The notes under the pieces are model-generated. The model did not search any database and was not told where the DNA came from. It saw nothing but the letters and a program-made list of their open reading frames with translations. The translations under genes were made by a program, and so were the position numbers. From positions 3,410,001 through 3,474,000 of the forward strand of contig NZ_CP018725.1 in the NCBI RefSeq assembly GCF_001908725.1: DNA of 64,000 nt, given 5' to 3'. This document shows, piece by piece, positions 10,988 to 20,395 of this stretch; positions within the stretch are counted from its first letter, which is position 1; every line of letters starts with the position of its first letter. This DNA comes from Xanthomonas vesicatoria ATCC 35937 (GTDB lineage: Bacteria > Pseudomonadota > Gammaproteobacteria > Xanthomonadales > Xanthomonadaceae).

Positions 10988-12397
10988 ATGGAAACCCATA
11001 TCACCGTCATCGGTGCCGGCTTTTGCGGCACCTCGCTGGTTCGTGCGCTGGCGCAGGCGGCAGACGCGCAGGTGCGTATCACATTGGTCGGTGTTGCCGA
11101 CACATTCGGCAGCGGCATCGCCTATGGCGCTGCGCGGCCGGAGCATCTGCTCAACGTACGTGCCAAGGATCTGGGCATCGATGCACAGGCGCCTGGCGCC
11201 TTTGCCGATACCTTGCATCTGGGCGAGAGCGGGCGACTGGAATTCCTGCCGCGCCTGGCCTACGGCGATTATCTGCGCAGCGAGCTGGATACGGCCGTGA
11301 CCGGCGCGCAGGCCTCGGTGATGCGCTTGTCGCAGGAAGCGGTGGCGGTGGAGCGCGCCCGTAGCGGTTTTCGGGTGTTTCTTGCCAATGGCGATGCCTT
11401 CCACAGTGACCGCGTGGTGCTGGCGGTCGGTGCGCTGCAGCCGCAGGCACTGGCCGGCATCGGCCCGCGGTTGAGTGTGCATGCGCGCTACATCGGCTGG
11501 CCATGGCAGGGCGATGCATTGTCGCGGCTGGGGCCGGACGATGACGTGCTGATCGTGGGCACCGGGCTGACCATGGTGGATGTGGCGTTGACCCTGCACG
11601 CACGTGGGCACCGGGGCCGCATGCTGGCGATCTCGCGCCGCGGATTGGCCCCGCAGGCGCATCTGCGTCAGCCCGGCGCACCATTGGAGCTGCCGCCGCA
11701 TCTGCAACGTGCGCTCAAGGATGCGGATCTGCGCGGACTACTGCGCGGTGTGCGTCAGCTCAGCGCGGTAGTGGATGATTGGCGCCGTGTAGTGGACGCA
11801 TTGCGCCCGCATCTGCAACCGCTGTGGCAGCGGCTGGCGTTGCCGCAGCGTGCGCGGTTCCTGCGCCATCTGCGCCCGTATTGGGAAGTAGCGCGGCATC
11901 GGGTTGCGCCGGGCGCCGCAGAGCACTTGCAGCAGTTGCAGGCGTCGGGCCAGTTGCAGATCGTCGCGGCGCGGCTGCTGCGTGCGCGTTGGGTGCCCGA
12001 TGGTGTGGAAGCAGTGATCCGCCCGCGTGCGGCTGCCGATGCGCAGACGCAGCACTTCGATGCAGTGATCCGCGCCACCGGCCTGGATACCGATATCGAC
12101 CGCACCAGCGACCCGCTGATTGCCGGTATGCGCGAGGCCGGTCTGTTGCGCGCCGATCCGCTCGGCCTGGGTGTGGACACCGATGCGCAACTGCGCGTAC
12201 GCGATGGCGCCGGGCAGATCGTGCAGGGGCTGTATTGCGTGGGGCCGCTGCTACGCGGGCGCTACTGGGAAATCACCGCCGTGCCCGAATTGCGCGTGGC
12301 GACCCGTGCGTTGGCCGAGCGCTTGCTGCTGGGTGCGACGCCGGCGTTACAGCCGGAGCGTGAGGCGGTGTCGCGCGAGGTCAGTGCGCGTTCGTAG
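10988..12397 (+). CDS. FAD/NAD(P)-binding protein (COG4529-like)
   Basis: This 469-residue protein has an N-terminal dinucleotide fold (ITVIGAGFCGTSLVRALAQ, GxGxxG at about residues 7-12) and a second nucleotide-binding motif VLIVGTGLTMVDVALTLHAR near residue 185. The segment ATGLDTDIDRTSDPLI and the closing LYCVGPLLRGRYWEITAVPE resemble uncharacterised FAD-dependent pyridine-nucleotide proteins. The start was set at the ATG at 10988 because GGGAG lies six bases upstream; an in-frame GTG at 10961 is a weaker alternative. The substrate and electron partner are unknown, and it stands alone. Confidence 0.85.
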   Translation: METHITVIGAGFCGTSLVRALAQAADAQVRITLVGVADTFGSGIAYGAARPEHLLNVRAKDLGIDAQAPGAFADTLHLGESGRLEFLPRLAYGDYLRSELDTAVTGAQASVMRLSQEAVAVERARSGFRVFLANGDAFHSDRVVLAVGALQPQALAGIGPRLSVHARYIGWPWQGDALSRLGPDDDVLIVGTGLTMVDVALTLHARGHRGRMLAISRRGLAPQAHLRQPGAPLELPPHLQRALKDADLRGLLRGVRQLSAVVDDWRRVVDALRPHLQPLWQRLALPQRARFLRHLRPYWEVARHRVAPGAAEHLQQLQASGQLQIVAARLLRARWVPDGVEAVIRPRAAADAQTQHFDAVIRATGLDTDIDRTSDPLIAGMREAGLLRADPLGLGVDTDAQLRVRDGAGQIVQGLYCVGPLLRGRYWEITAVPELRVATRALAERLLLGATPALQPEREAVSREVSARS

Positions 12398-12729
12398 ATG
12401 TAGCTATGTGATGCGCTCAGTGCATGAGGCGTTTGATCTGTTTTGCTCGTGATCGAGTTGATGCGAAGCAATGTGCGTGCGACGTTCGGGTTGAACGCGA
12501 TGGGTCGCTTTGCTTCTTGCCCTTACCCCAACCCCTACTTCGCGCCTTGGCCCGCGCTTGCGGCGCGGGCGCATCAATGCGCGCGCTCTAATGGCGCGCC
12601 AGCGGTGCCTTGGCGCCCCGACGAGAGGGGCTCTACTCGTTGCTGTCATGTGGGCTGCGTTGCCCTTGCGCGACCATGCTAGTGGCGCATGGTTGGTTGT
12701 TGTTTCGTGCGGGCGATGCTGCGCTTCTT

Positions 12730-12749
12730 CGATCGTGACATCACGATCG
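12730..12749. promoter_or_regulatory. Perfect 9-bp dyad, possible operator
   Basis: CGATCGTGA and TCACGATCG are exact reverse complements separated by two bases. The dyad lies about 200 bases before virK in an otherwise featureless 553-base gap (12398-12950). There is no U-tract beside it, so an operator is more likely than a terminator. The binding protein is unknown. Confidence 0.4.
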
Positions 12750-12950
12750 TTCTATCGCGTTTTTACCGGTCTCTGCGCGCACAGGCATAGCCCAAAACGG
12801 TGCGCACGCGCGCCGGTGCGCCATACAGCGCAAACATGCAGCGTGATGCGTAGCGCAGTGCGCGCATGCGGACAGGAATGGGTCATGTTGTGCGCCCTGG
12901 GCTCTCTACAGTCCAGGTCGCCACATTCCCTTGCCTGCCTGGAGTTCGCC

Positions 12951-13382
12951 ATGCCTCGTCTTGCTCCCACTGTTATCGCCGCGGCGCTGTGCGCGTCCGC
13001 GCTACCTGCCATCGCCAGCGAATCACTCAATACGCGTGCCGATGTCATTGCCGCGCTGGATGCCGGTTACGACGTCAGCCTGTCCACCGATCTCAGTCGT
13101 TGTCCACCCGAAGAAGGCACACCGGTCAGTCGCACCCGTGGCGGCCGCCATATCGATGCCTACCGCATCACCGAAGACGGCACGGTCGCGTTTTCGGGGT
13201 CGCATTTCACCGTCGCCAACGACGGCAAGCCGATCCAGCAGTTCATGCGCTATCAGCTGCGCCCGGATGGCAGCGTGCGGTTCACCACCTACATGTACGA
13301 CCTGCCGGCGCTGCAGCAGCGCGGGCCCGTACTGGCATATCAGTGCACGATCAATCAGGGCATCCGTTTCCACGCTGATTGA
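12951..13382 (+). CDS. VirK family exported protein
   Basis: This 143-residue protein begins with a signal peptide (MPRLAPTVIAAALCASALPA, likely cleaved after AIA), followed by a mature domain of about 120 residues. The layout SLNTRADVIAALDAGYDVSL, DLSRCPPEEGTPVSRTRGGR and FSGSHFTVANDGKPIQQFMR matches the VirK family of plant-associated bacteria. Two mature cysteines (in SRCPP and YQCTI) could form a disulfide. The start is favoured by GGAG six bases upstream. VirK proteins are often secreted in Xanthomonas, but no molecular activity is established. No perfect PIP box was found upstream. Confidence 0.8.
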   Translation: MPRLAPTVIAAALCASALPAIASESLNTRADVIAALDAGYDVSLSTDLSRCPPEEGTPVSRTRGGRHIDAYRITEDGTVAFSGSHFTVANDGKPIQQFMRYQLRPDGSVRFTTYMYDLPALQQRGPVLAYQCTINQGIRFHAD

Positions 13383-13537
13383 TTGCGGTCAACGCTCTAC
13401 GCGCGTTGAAAGCTCGTAGTTGCGCGTCGAATTTGCACGCGTCGACGTTGTACGTTCGGACTTGCGATGTTGTAGCGAGACGTGGCATCGCAACGCTCGT
13501 GAGGTAATAAGGTGCGCAAGCAATCGAGGCTGCGCTC

Positions 13538-13665
13538 GTACCCTCATCCGCAACTGCGGGGCACCTTCTCCCAGCGGGAGAAGGGATGTTTCTTCACTGT
13601 GCGGGAGTAGTGCGCGCAGCCGTAGCCCCTCTCCTGCGGGAGAGGGGTTGGGGTGAGGGTACGGG
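13538..13665. repeat. REP pair in inverted orientation (BIME-like)
   Basis: Two REP-type units face each other: 13538-13585, with the hairpin CTTCTCCCAGCGGGAGAAG, and 13624-13665, with the hairpin CCTCTCCTGCGGGAGAGG followed by the tail GGTTGGGGTGAGGGTAC. The same unit recurs at 35949, 36061, 40800 and 41198. The pair occupies the gap between virK and the minus-strand outer membrane factor gene and could act as a transcription barrier between these convergent genes. No gene is seen in the rest of 13383-13781. Confidence 0.85.
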
Positions 13666-13781
13666 GCGCAGCCAAGCGTGGCGTCTCGTGAGCAGCACAG
13701 AAGCATGCAAGCATCACCTGCACGAACGCTGGCAATCGGCGGCGTTGTACGTCATGGCGTTAGCGGCTACGGCTACTGCGA

Positions 13782-15242
13782 TTACTGCACCGCCACCCCT
13801 TCATCGCCGCCAGTCTGCCAACCACCACCCAAGGCCCTGAACGTGGCGACCGCGCTGCGTGCCGCTTCGGTGCGTGCCTGCACCTGCGCATTGGAGGCGC
13901 GCAGCAGGCTGTCGTCGGCATTGAGCACTTCGATCAGGCTCACGGTGCCCTTTTCATACGCCAGCGCCGAGGCGCCACGCGCCTTGCCCAACGCGTCCAC
14001 GCCTTGCGTCAGCACAGCAGCTTGTTGCTCGCGTTTGACCAGGGCGGTGAAGGCGTTTTCGACATCTTCGGTGGCGCGCAGGACAGCCAGGCGGTACGCA
14101 GCCAGCTGCTCGGCTTCCTGCCCCTTGGCCTGCGCGATCTGCGCATTGATGCGGCCGAAATCGAACAGCCGCCAGCGCAACCCCAGCACGCCGGACGATT
14201 GCGCGGCACCGCCGGTGAACAGGTTGCCGCCGGAGAGGGCGGTGGCGCTGCCCAGCAGGCCGCTCAGCGAAAACTTGGGGTAGTACTCGGCCATCGCCAC
14301 GCCGATGCGTGCGTTGGATGCGGCCAGCCGGCATTCGGCGGCGATCAGGTCGGGCCGGCGTCGCAACAGCTCGGCCGGGGAGCCGCTGTCGGCGATCTGC
14401 GGGGCAAGCGGGATGGGTTTGCTGGCGGCCAGTTCGGCGCGGTGGGTGCCGGGAGCCACGCCCAGCATCACGTCCAGTGCGTCCATTGCCGCGACCAGGC
14501 CTGCTTCCAGGCCGGGCACGGTCGCCTGTGCCTGGGACAGCGCGCCCTGGGCCTGCTGCAATTGCAGCTCGGCCGCCAGGCCCTTGCCGTGCAGCAGCGT
14601 CACCATCGCCACCAGCCCTTGCTGGGCGGCGACCTGACGCTGTGCCACGTCCAGCCGCGCCTGCAGGCCGCGGACGCTGATGTAGATATCGGCGGTCTGC
14701 GCGGCCACCGCCAGGCGGGTGGCCGCAGCGCCGGCTTCGGTGGCCTGGTAGTCGGCCAATGCGGCCTGGCGCCCACGACGCAGCCCGCCGAACAGATCCA
14801 GCTCCCAGCTTGCGCCCAGGTTGGCCTCGTAGACGCTGGCGTAGCGGTCGAGGTTGGGGGTGCTGTCGAGCACCTGGCCCAATGGCGTTTCCAGCGACTG
14901 GTAGGCGCGCGTCGCACTGCCGCTAATGGTGCCGGACGGCAGCAGTGCGGCAGTGGCGGCGGTCAGCCCGGCGCGGGCTTGGGTGACCCGCGCGGTGGCC
15001 TGGGCCAGGTCCAGGTTCTGTGCCAGCGCGGCGGTGACGTAGCGGCTCAGGTCCGGGTCGTTGAAGCCGGCCCACCAGGTTGTCAGCTCGGCCTGCGTGG
15101 TGGCTTGGCGCGCAGCAACGTCTGCCTGCCCGAGATAGCGGTCGGGGAGCGGCATGTCCGGGCGGGCGTAGTTGGGACCCACCGCACAGCCTGCGGCGAG
15201 GCTGGCGACAGTAAGCGCGGCAAGAGTGCGGAGTGACGGCAT
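13782..15242 (-). CDS. RND efflux outer-membrane factor lipoprotein (NodT/OprM-like)
   Basis: This 486-residue outer-membrane channel protein would connect with the adaptor and permease encoded by the operon at 16023-20260. It begins with a lipoprotein signal (SLAAGC, Cys19) and then GPNYARPDMPLPDRYLG, typical of NodT-family proteins. The two repeated helical-barrel halves are visible, including TWWAGFNDPDLSRYV, ASWELDLFGGLRRGRQAAL, LLRRRPDLIAAECRLAASNA and LRWRLFDFGRINAQI. It is transcribed divergently from the TetR gene, with a candidate operator between them, so co-regulation with the pump is likely. The ribosome site before ATG 15242 is weak. Confidence 0.93.
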   Translation of the reverse strand: MPSLRTLAALTVASLAAGCAVGPNYARPDMPLPDRYLGQADVAARQATTQAELTTWWAGFNDPDLSRYVTAALAQNLDLAQATARVTQARAGLTAATAALLPSGTISGSATRAYQSLETPLGQVLDSTPNLDRYASVYEANLGASWELDLFGGLRRGRQAALADYQATEAGAAATRLAVAAQTADIYISVRGLQARLDVAQRQVAAQQGLVAMVTLLHGKGLAAELQLQQAQGALSQAQATVPGLEAGLVAAMDALDVMLGVAPGTHRAELAASKPIPLAPQIADSGSPAELLRRRPDLIAAECRLAASNARIGVAMAEYYPKFSLSGLLGSATALSGGNLFTGGAAQSSGVLGLRWRLFDFGRINAQIAQAKGQEAEQLAAYRLAVLRATEDVENAFTALVKREQQAAVLTQGVDALGKARGASALAYEKGTVSLIEVLNADDSLLRASNAQVQARTEAARSAVATFRALGGGWQTGGDEGVAVQ

Positions 15243-15268
15243 GACGAGACCAGAGGGTGGGATGGTGA

Positions 15269-15292
15269 GTGACTTTAATACGAAATGGTCAC
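15269..15292. promoter_or_regulatory. Candidate TetR operator O1
   Basis: This 24-bp site reads GTGACT, ten variable bases, then ATGGTCAC. The outer GTGAC/GTCAC are inverted repeats. It lies between the divergent outer membrane factor and tetR genes, 27 and 38 bases from their starts, well placed to repress both. An identical layout recurs as O2 before the adaptor gene. Confidence 0.65.
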
Positions 15293-15329
15293 TTTTGTAA
15301 GTCGAGTGCTGCGACGCTAAGCTGTCGAC

Positions 15330-15947
15330 ATGACCAACGCATCCAGTTACCCCGTTTCGGGCCGCGGGCCGGCCGACCACGAAGTACGCGACCAGATCGT
15401 GATCGCCGCCACCGAACATTTCAGCCGCTATGGCTACGAGAAGACTGCCGTGTCCGACCTGGCCAAGGCGGTCGGTTTTTCCAAGGCGTATATCTACAAG
15501 TTCTTCGAGTCCAAGCAGGCCATCGGCGAGATGATCTGCACGCACTGCCTGCGCGAGATCGAGACCGACGTACTGGCGGCGGTGGCTGCCGCGGCGTCGC
15601 CGCCGGAGAAATTACGTAGTCTTTTCAAGGCGATTATCGAGGCCAGCTTGCGGCTGTACTCGCGCGAGCGCAAGTTGTACGAGATCGCCACCTCGGCCGC
15701 GATCGAGCGCTGGCCGCCGGTGATCGCCTACGAAACGCATGTCCAGGCGCTGTTGCAGGAGATCCTGCTGCAGGGGCGGCAGAACGGGGATTTCGAGCGC
15801 AAGACGCCGCTGGACGAGCTGGTGCAGGCGGTTTACCTGGTCATGCGGCCCTATATCAATCCGGTGCTGCTGCAGCACAGCCTGGAGCACGCCAGCGAGG
15901 TTCCAGCGCTGCTATCGGCATTGGTGCTCCGGAGTCTTGCTCCATAA
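15330..15947 (+). CDS. TetR/AcrR family transcriptional regulator
   Basis: This 205-residue regulator has an N-terminal helix-turn-helix at about residues 39-60 (TAVSDLAKAVGFSKAYIYKF) preceded by the usual AATEHFSRYGYEKT helix. The C-terminal ligand-binding part is helical with no recognised specificity. It is embedded between the outer membrane factor gene and the adaptor-permease operon, and matched operators lie on both sides of it, so local autoregulation and control of the pump are the simplest reading. The effector molecule is unknown. Confidence 0.93.
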   Translation: MTNASSYPVSGRGPADHEVRDQIVIAATEHFSRYGYEKTAVSDLAKAVGFSKAYIYKFFESKQAIGEMICTHCLREIETDVLAAVAAAASPPEKLRSLFKAIIEASLRLYSRERKLYEIATSAAIERWPPVIAYETHVQALLQEILLQGRQNGDFERKTPLDELVQAVYLVMRPYINPVLLQHSLEHASEVPALLSALVLRSLAP

Positions 15948-15954
15948 TTTGCCT

Positions 15955-15978
15955 GTGACTATTGACTGATATGGTCAC
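15955..15978. promoter_or_regulatory. Candidate TetR operator O2
   Basis: This site reads GTGACT, ten bases, ATGGTCAC, the same half-sites and spacing as O1 at 15269. It starts eight bases after the tetR stop and ends 44 bases before the adaptor start. Only the ten central bases differ between O1 and O2. Confidence 0.65.
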
Positions 15979-16022
15979 AAGTCTCAGGATGCGAGCCTTC
16001 ATCAGCTTGCTCTGGGATTCCC

Positions 16023-17171
16023 ATGCTTCGGCGCCGCCTTGTGACCTCTACCGTTCTGTGTGTCCTGCCGCTGGCACTGATTGCGTGCGGCGGCAAGGCG
16101 CAGCCCGATCCACGCACTGCCACGCCGCTGGTCCGGGTGGCCACGGTGGGCGAGGCCGGTCGTGCGGCGCGCAGCTTCTCCGGCACGGTCGCGGCACGGG
16201 TTCAGAGCGATCTGGGCTTCCGGGTCGCCGGCAAGGTGTCCGAGCGGCTGGTCGACGCCGGCCAGCGCGTCAAGCGCGGGCAAGCGTTGCTGCGGATCGA
16301 CCCGGTGGATCTGCAGCTGGCCGCACGCGCGCAGCAGGATGCCGTGGCCGCCGCGCGGGCCCTTGCGCAGCAGACTGCCGACGATGAGGCGCGTTACCAC
16401 GATCTGCGCGGTACCGGCGCCATCTCGGCCTCTGCGTACGATCAGATCAAGGCCGCCGCCGATGCGGCCAAGGCGCAACTGAGCGCCGCCCAGGCCCAGG
16501 CCGATGTCGCCCGCAATGCCAACCGCTACACCGATCTGCTGGCCGATGCCGACGGCGTGGTGATGGAGACCCTGGTCGAGCCGGGCCAGGTGGTCGCCGC
16601 CGGCCAGCCGGTGGTGCGGTTGGCGCATGCCGGCGCCCGCGAGGCGGTGATCCAGTTGCCGGAAACCCTGCGCCCGCCGGTCGGCTCGGTCGCGCAGGCC
16701 ACCTTGTTCGGCAATGCCGCCGTCAGCGTGCCAGCCACCTTGCGCCAGTTGTCCGAGAGCGCCGACCGGCTGACGCGCACCTTCGAGGCACGCTACGTGC
16801 TCGACGGCGCGCTGGCACAGGCGCCGCTGGGTACCACGGTCAGCGTGCGCGTCCCCGGCGCCACCGCGCCCGGCACCCAGGCCGGCCTGCAGGTTCCGTT
16901 GGCCGCGCTGTTCGATGCCGGCAAGGGTCCGGGCGTGTGGGTGATTGCCGGCAACCCGGCCAAGGTGCGCTGGCGGCCGGTGACGGTGCTGGGCCTGGAC
17001 GATGACCATGCCAACGTCGCCGGCACGCTGGCGCGCGGCGAGCGCATCGTGGCGCTGGGCGCGCACCTGTTGCGCGAGGGCGAGCAGGTGCGCATTGCCG
17101 GCGCCAGCGCTGCCGGCAGCACCGCCACCACCGCCGGCAACACCGCCACGGCGGCAGGAGCGCAGCCGTGA
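16023..17171 (+). CDS. RND efflux periplasmic adaptor lipoprotein (membrane fusion protein)
   Basis: This 382-residue HlyD-like adaptor bridges the inner-membrane permease and the outer-membrane channel. It starts with a lipoprotein signal (LPLALIAC, Cys22). The biotinyl-lipoyl-like halves are visible as DLGFRVAGKVSERLVDAGQ and ADGVVMETLVEPGQVVAAGQ, flanking an alpha-helical hairpin rich in Ala and Gln (about residues 99-165). A beta-barrel and membrane-proximal region follow. The C-terminal tail is a low-complexity Ala/Thr/Gly stretch. Its stop overlaps the permease start (GTGA). Operator O2 lies just upstream. Confidence 0.93.
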   Translation: MLRRRLVTSTVLCVLPLALIACGGKAQPDPRTATPLVRVATVGEAGRAARSFSGTVAARVQSDLGFRVAGKVSERLVDAGQRVKRGQALLRIDPVDLQLAARAQQDAVAAARALAQQTADDEARYHDLRGTGAISASAYDQIKAAADAAKAQLSAAQAQADVARNANRYTDLLADADGVVMETLVEPGQVVAAGQPVVRLAHAGAREAVIQLPETLRPPVGSVAQATLFGNAAVSVPATLRQLSESADRLTRTFEARYVLDGALAQAPLGTTVSVRVPGATAPGTQAGLQVPLAALFDAGKGPGVWVIAGNPAKVRWRPVTVLGLDDDHANVAGTLARGERIVALGAHLLREGEQVRIAGASAAGSTATTAGNTATAAGAQP

Positions 17172-20100
17172 GCGAGGGCCGATTCAATCTGTCGGCGCTT
17201 GCAGTCCGAGAGCGCTCGATCACGCTGTTTTTGATCTTCTTGATTTCGCTGGCCGGCCTGGTCGCGTTTCTCAAGCTCGGTCGTGCCGAAGATCCGGCAT
17301 TCACCATCAAGGTGATGACGATCGTGACTGCCTGGCCGGGCGCCACACCGCAGGAAATGCAGGACCAGGTTGCCGAAAAACTCGAAAAGCGCATGCAGGA
17401 ACTGCGCTGGTACGACCGCACCGACACCTATACGCGCCCCGGTCTTGCGTTCACCACCTTGACCTTGCTGGACAGCACGCCGCCCGACCAGGTGCAGGAG
17501 CAGTTCTATCAGGCACGCAAGAAGGCTGGCGATGAAGTGGGCAATCTGCCGGCCGGTGTGATCGGGCCGATGATCAACGACGAATATGCCGACGTCACCT
17601 TTGCGCTGTTCGCCCTCAAGGCCCAGGGCGAGCCGCAACGGCTGCTGGCACGCGATGCGGAAACCTTGCGCCAGCGCATCCTGCACGTGCCGGGCGTCAA
17701 GAAGGTCAACATCATCGGCGAGCAGCCCGAGCGCATTTTTGTCGAGTTCTCGCACGAGCGTCTGGCCACGCTGGGCGTCAGCCCGCAGGACGTGTTCGCC
17801 GCGCTCAATGCGCAGAACGCCTTGAATGCCGCCGGCTCGGTGGAAACGCGCGGCCCGCAGGTGTTCATTCGCCTGGATGGCGCGCTCGACAGCTTGCAGA
17901 AGATTCGCGATACCCCGCTGGTGGTCCAGGGCCGCACGCTCAAACTGTCCGATATCGCCACCGTCAAACGTGGCTACGAAGATCCGTCCACCTTCATGAT
18001 CCGCAGTGGCGGCGAACCGGCGTTGTTGCTCGGCATCATCATGCGCGATGGCTGGAACGGGCTGGATCTGGGCAAATCGCTGGACAGCGAAGTGAGCGCG
18101 ATCAATGCCGAGTTGCCGCTGGGCATGACCCTGAGCAAGGTCACCGACCAGGCGGTCAACATCGACGCATCGGTCGGCGAGTTCATGACCAAGTTCTTCG
18201 TCGCGCTGCTGGTGGTGATGCTGGTGTGCTTCGTCAGCATGGGCTGGCGCGTGGGCATCGTGGTGGCGGCAGCGGTGCCGCTGACGCTGGCGGCGGTGTT
18301 TGTGGTGATGCTGGCCACCGGCAAGAATTTCGACCGCATTACGCTGGGCTCGCTGATCCTGGCGCTGGGCTTGCTGGTGGACGACGCCATCATCGCGATC
18401 GAGATGATGGTGGTGAAGATGGAGGAAGGCTATAGCCGCGTCGCCGCATCGGCGTATGCGTGGAGCCATACCGCCGCGCCGATGCTGTCCGGCACGTTGG
18501 TCACTGCAGTCGGTTTCATGCCGAACGGGTTTGCTGCCTCCACGGCCGGCGAATACACCAGCAACATGTTCTGGATCGTGGGCATCGCGCTGATCGTGTC
18601 GTGGGTGGTGGCGGTGGTGTTTACGCCTTACCTCGGCGTCAAGATGCTCCCCGAGTTGAAGAAGGTCGAAGGCGGCCACGCGGCGATGTACGACACGCCG
18701 CGCTATAACCGCTTCCGCGATGCGCTGGGCCGGGTGATTGCCCGCAAGTGGTTGGTCGCAGGTTCCGTCGTGGGGTTGTTCGTGCTGGCGATCCTCGGCA
18801 TGGGAATCGTCAAGAAGCAGTTCTTCCCGATCTCCGACCGACCGGAAGTCCTGGTTGAAGTGCAACTGCCGTACGGCACCTCGATCACCCAGACCAGTGC
18901 GGCCGCTGCCAAGCTCGAAGCCTGGCTCGCCAGGCAGGAGGAAGCGAAGATCGTGACCGCGTATATCGGGCAGGGTGCGCCGCGCTTCTTCCTGGCGATG
19001 GGCCCGGAATTGCCGGACCCGTCCTTCGCCAAGATCGTGATCCGCACCGACGACCAGCGGCAACGCGATGCATTGAAGCTGCGCTTGCGTCAGGCCGTTG
19101 CGCAAGGATTGGCGCCGGAAGCGCGGGTGCGCGTGACGCAACTGACCTTCGGCCCGTACTCGCAGTTTCCGGTGGCCTATCGGGTGAGCGGTCCCGACCC
19201 GGAGGTGTTGCGCGGCATTGCCGCCCAGGTCAAGCAGGTCATGCAGGACAGCCCGATGCTGCGCACCGTCAACACCGACTGGGGCACGCGCACGCCAACG
19301 CTGCATTTCACTCTGGATCAGGACCGGCTGCAGGCGGTGGGGCTGACTTCCACCGCGGTGGCCCAGCAGTTGCAGTTCCTGCTCAGTGGCGTGCCCATCA
19401 CGCTGGTGCGCGAGGATATCCGCAGCGTGCAGGTGGTGGCTCGCTCGGCCGGCGACACGCGCTTTGACCCGGCACGTATTGCCGACTTCACCCTGGCCGG
19501 TACCAACGGCCAGCGCGTGCCGCTGTCGCAGGTGGGCAAGGTGGAGGTGCGCATGGAAGAGCCGATCATGCGCCGCCGCGATCGCGTGCCGACGATCACC
19601 GTCGGCGGCGATGTCGACGACCAACTGCAGCCGCCGGATGTCTCGGCTGCGATCACCAAGCAGTTGCAGCCGCTCATCGAAAAACTGCCGGGCGGGTATC
19701 AGATCAAGGAGGCGGGCTCCATCGAGGAATCCGGCAAGGCCACCGCGGCGATGCTGCCGCTGTTCCCGATCATGCTGGCGGCCACCTTGCTCATCATCAT
19801 CCTGCAGGTGCGTTCGATCTCGGCGATGGTGATGGTGTTTTTGACCAGCCCGCTCGGCCTGATCGGCGTGGTGCCGACCTTGATGCTGTTCCAGCAACCG
19901 TTCGGTATCAATGCGCTGGTGGGGTTGATTGCGCTGTCGGGCATCTTGATGCGGAACACGCTGATCCTGATCGGGCAGATCCACCACAACGAAGCCGAAG
20001 GGCTGGACCCGTTCCATGCGCTGGTGGAAGCCACCGTGCAACGTGCGCGCCCGGTGATCCTGACAGCGTTGGCCGCGATCCTGGCGTTCATTCCGCTTAC

Positions 20101-20260
20101 CCATTCGGTGTTCTGGGGCACGCTGGCGTACACGCTGATCGGCGGAACCCTGGCCGGCACCATCCTGACCCTGGTGTTCCTGCCGGCGATGTATTCGATC
20201 TGGTTCAAGATCCGGCCCGACACCGGCAACGACACGCCTGCGGTGGCACAGCACGCGTAA
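17168..20260 (+). CDS. RND family efflux permease
   Basis: This 1030-residue inner-membrane proton-driven transporter has the standard RND layout: a first helix at about residues 18-35, a large periplasmic loop, helices 2-6 starting near residue 335, a second loop and helices 8-12 at the end. The motif LGLLVDDAIIAIEMMVVKME is the helix-4 proton-relay region with the conserved Asp pair. The N-terminus (ALAVRERSITLFLIFLIS, then LGRAEDPAFTIKVM) is typical of the divergent permease group paired with NodT channels rather than AcrB itself. It uses GTG as start, overlapping the adaptor stop. Substrates cannot be inferred. Confidence 0.95.
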   Translation: MSEGRFNLSALAVRERSITLFLIFLISLAGLVAFLKLGRAEDPAFTIKVMTIVTAWPGATPQEMQDQVAEKLEKRMQELRWYDRTDTYTRPGLAFTTLTLLDSTPPDQVQEQFYQARKKAGDEVGNLPAGVIGPMINDEYADVTFALFALKAQGEPQRLLARDAETLRQRILHVPGVKKVNIIGEQPERIFVEFSHERLATLGVSPQDVFAALNAQNALNAAGSVETRGPQVFIRLDGALDSLQKIRDTPLVVQGRTLKLSDIATVKRGYEDPSTFMIRSGGEPALLLGIIMRDGWNGLDLGKSLDSEVSAINAELPLGMTLSKVTDQAVNIDASVGEFMTKFFVALLVVMLVCFVSMGWRVGIVVAAAVPLTLAAVFVVMLATGKNFDRITLGSLILALGLLVDDAIIAIEMMVVKMEEGYSRVAASAYAWSHTAAPMLSGTLVTAVGFMPNGFAASTAGEYTSNMFWIVGIALIVSWVVAVVFTPYLGVKMLPELKKVEGGHAAMYDTPRYNRFRDALGRVIARKWLVAGSVVGLFVLAILGMGIVKKQFFPISDRPEVLVEVQLPYGTSITQTSAAAAKLEAWLARQEEAKIVTAYIGQGAPRFFLAMGPELPDPSFAKIVIRTDDQRQRDALKLRLRQAVAQGLAPEARVRVTQLTFGPYSQFPVAYRVSGPDPEVLRGIAAQVKQVMQDSPMLRTVNTDWGTRTPTLHFTLDQDRLQAVGLTSTAVAQQLQFLLSGVPITLVREDIRSVQVVARSAGDTRFDPARIADFTLAGTNGQRVPLSQVGKVEVRMEEPIMRRRDRVPTITVGGDVDDQLQPPDVSAAITKQLQPLIEKLPGGYQIKEAGSIEESGKATAAMLPLFPIMLAATLLIIILQVRSISAMVMVFLTSPLGLIGVVPTLMLFQQPFGINALVGLIALSGILMRNTLILIGQIHHNEAEGLDPFHALVEATVQRARPVILTALAAILAFIPLTHSVFWGTLAYTLIGGTLAGTILTLVFLPAMYSIWFKIRPDTGNDTPAVAQHA

Positions 20261-20395
20261 GCCGCCTCGGCGGCGGCGGCAGCGATGCCGACGCCGAGGT
20301 GGTGGCATCGCTTCCTCTATTCCACCGATCCGCAGTGCCGGCTCCGGCCAACGCGCGAGATCGCACGCCGTTCTCTTTCATTCAAGGAACCTGCA

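Noticed and set aside
12704..12732. Possible PIP box before virK (TTCGT ... TTCGA)
   Set aside because: The spacing is 19 bases instead of the 15 expected, so it does not meet the consensus.
16793..20308. A 1171-codon minus-strand frame opposite the RND permease
   Set aside because: It is rich in His/Gln/Arg low complexity and mirrors the permease codons; no family match is visible.
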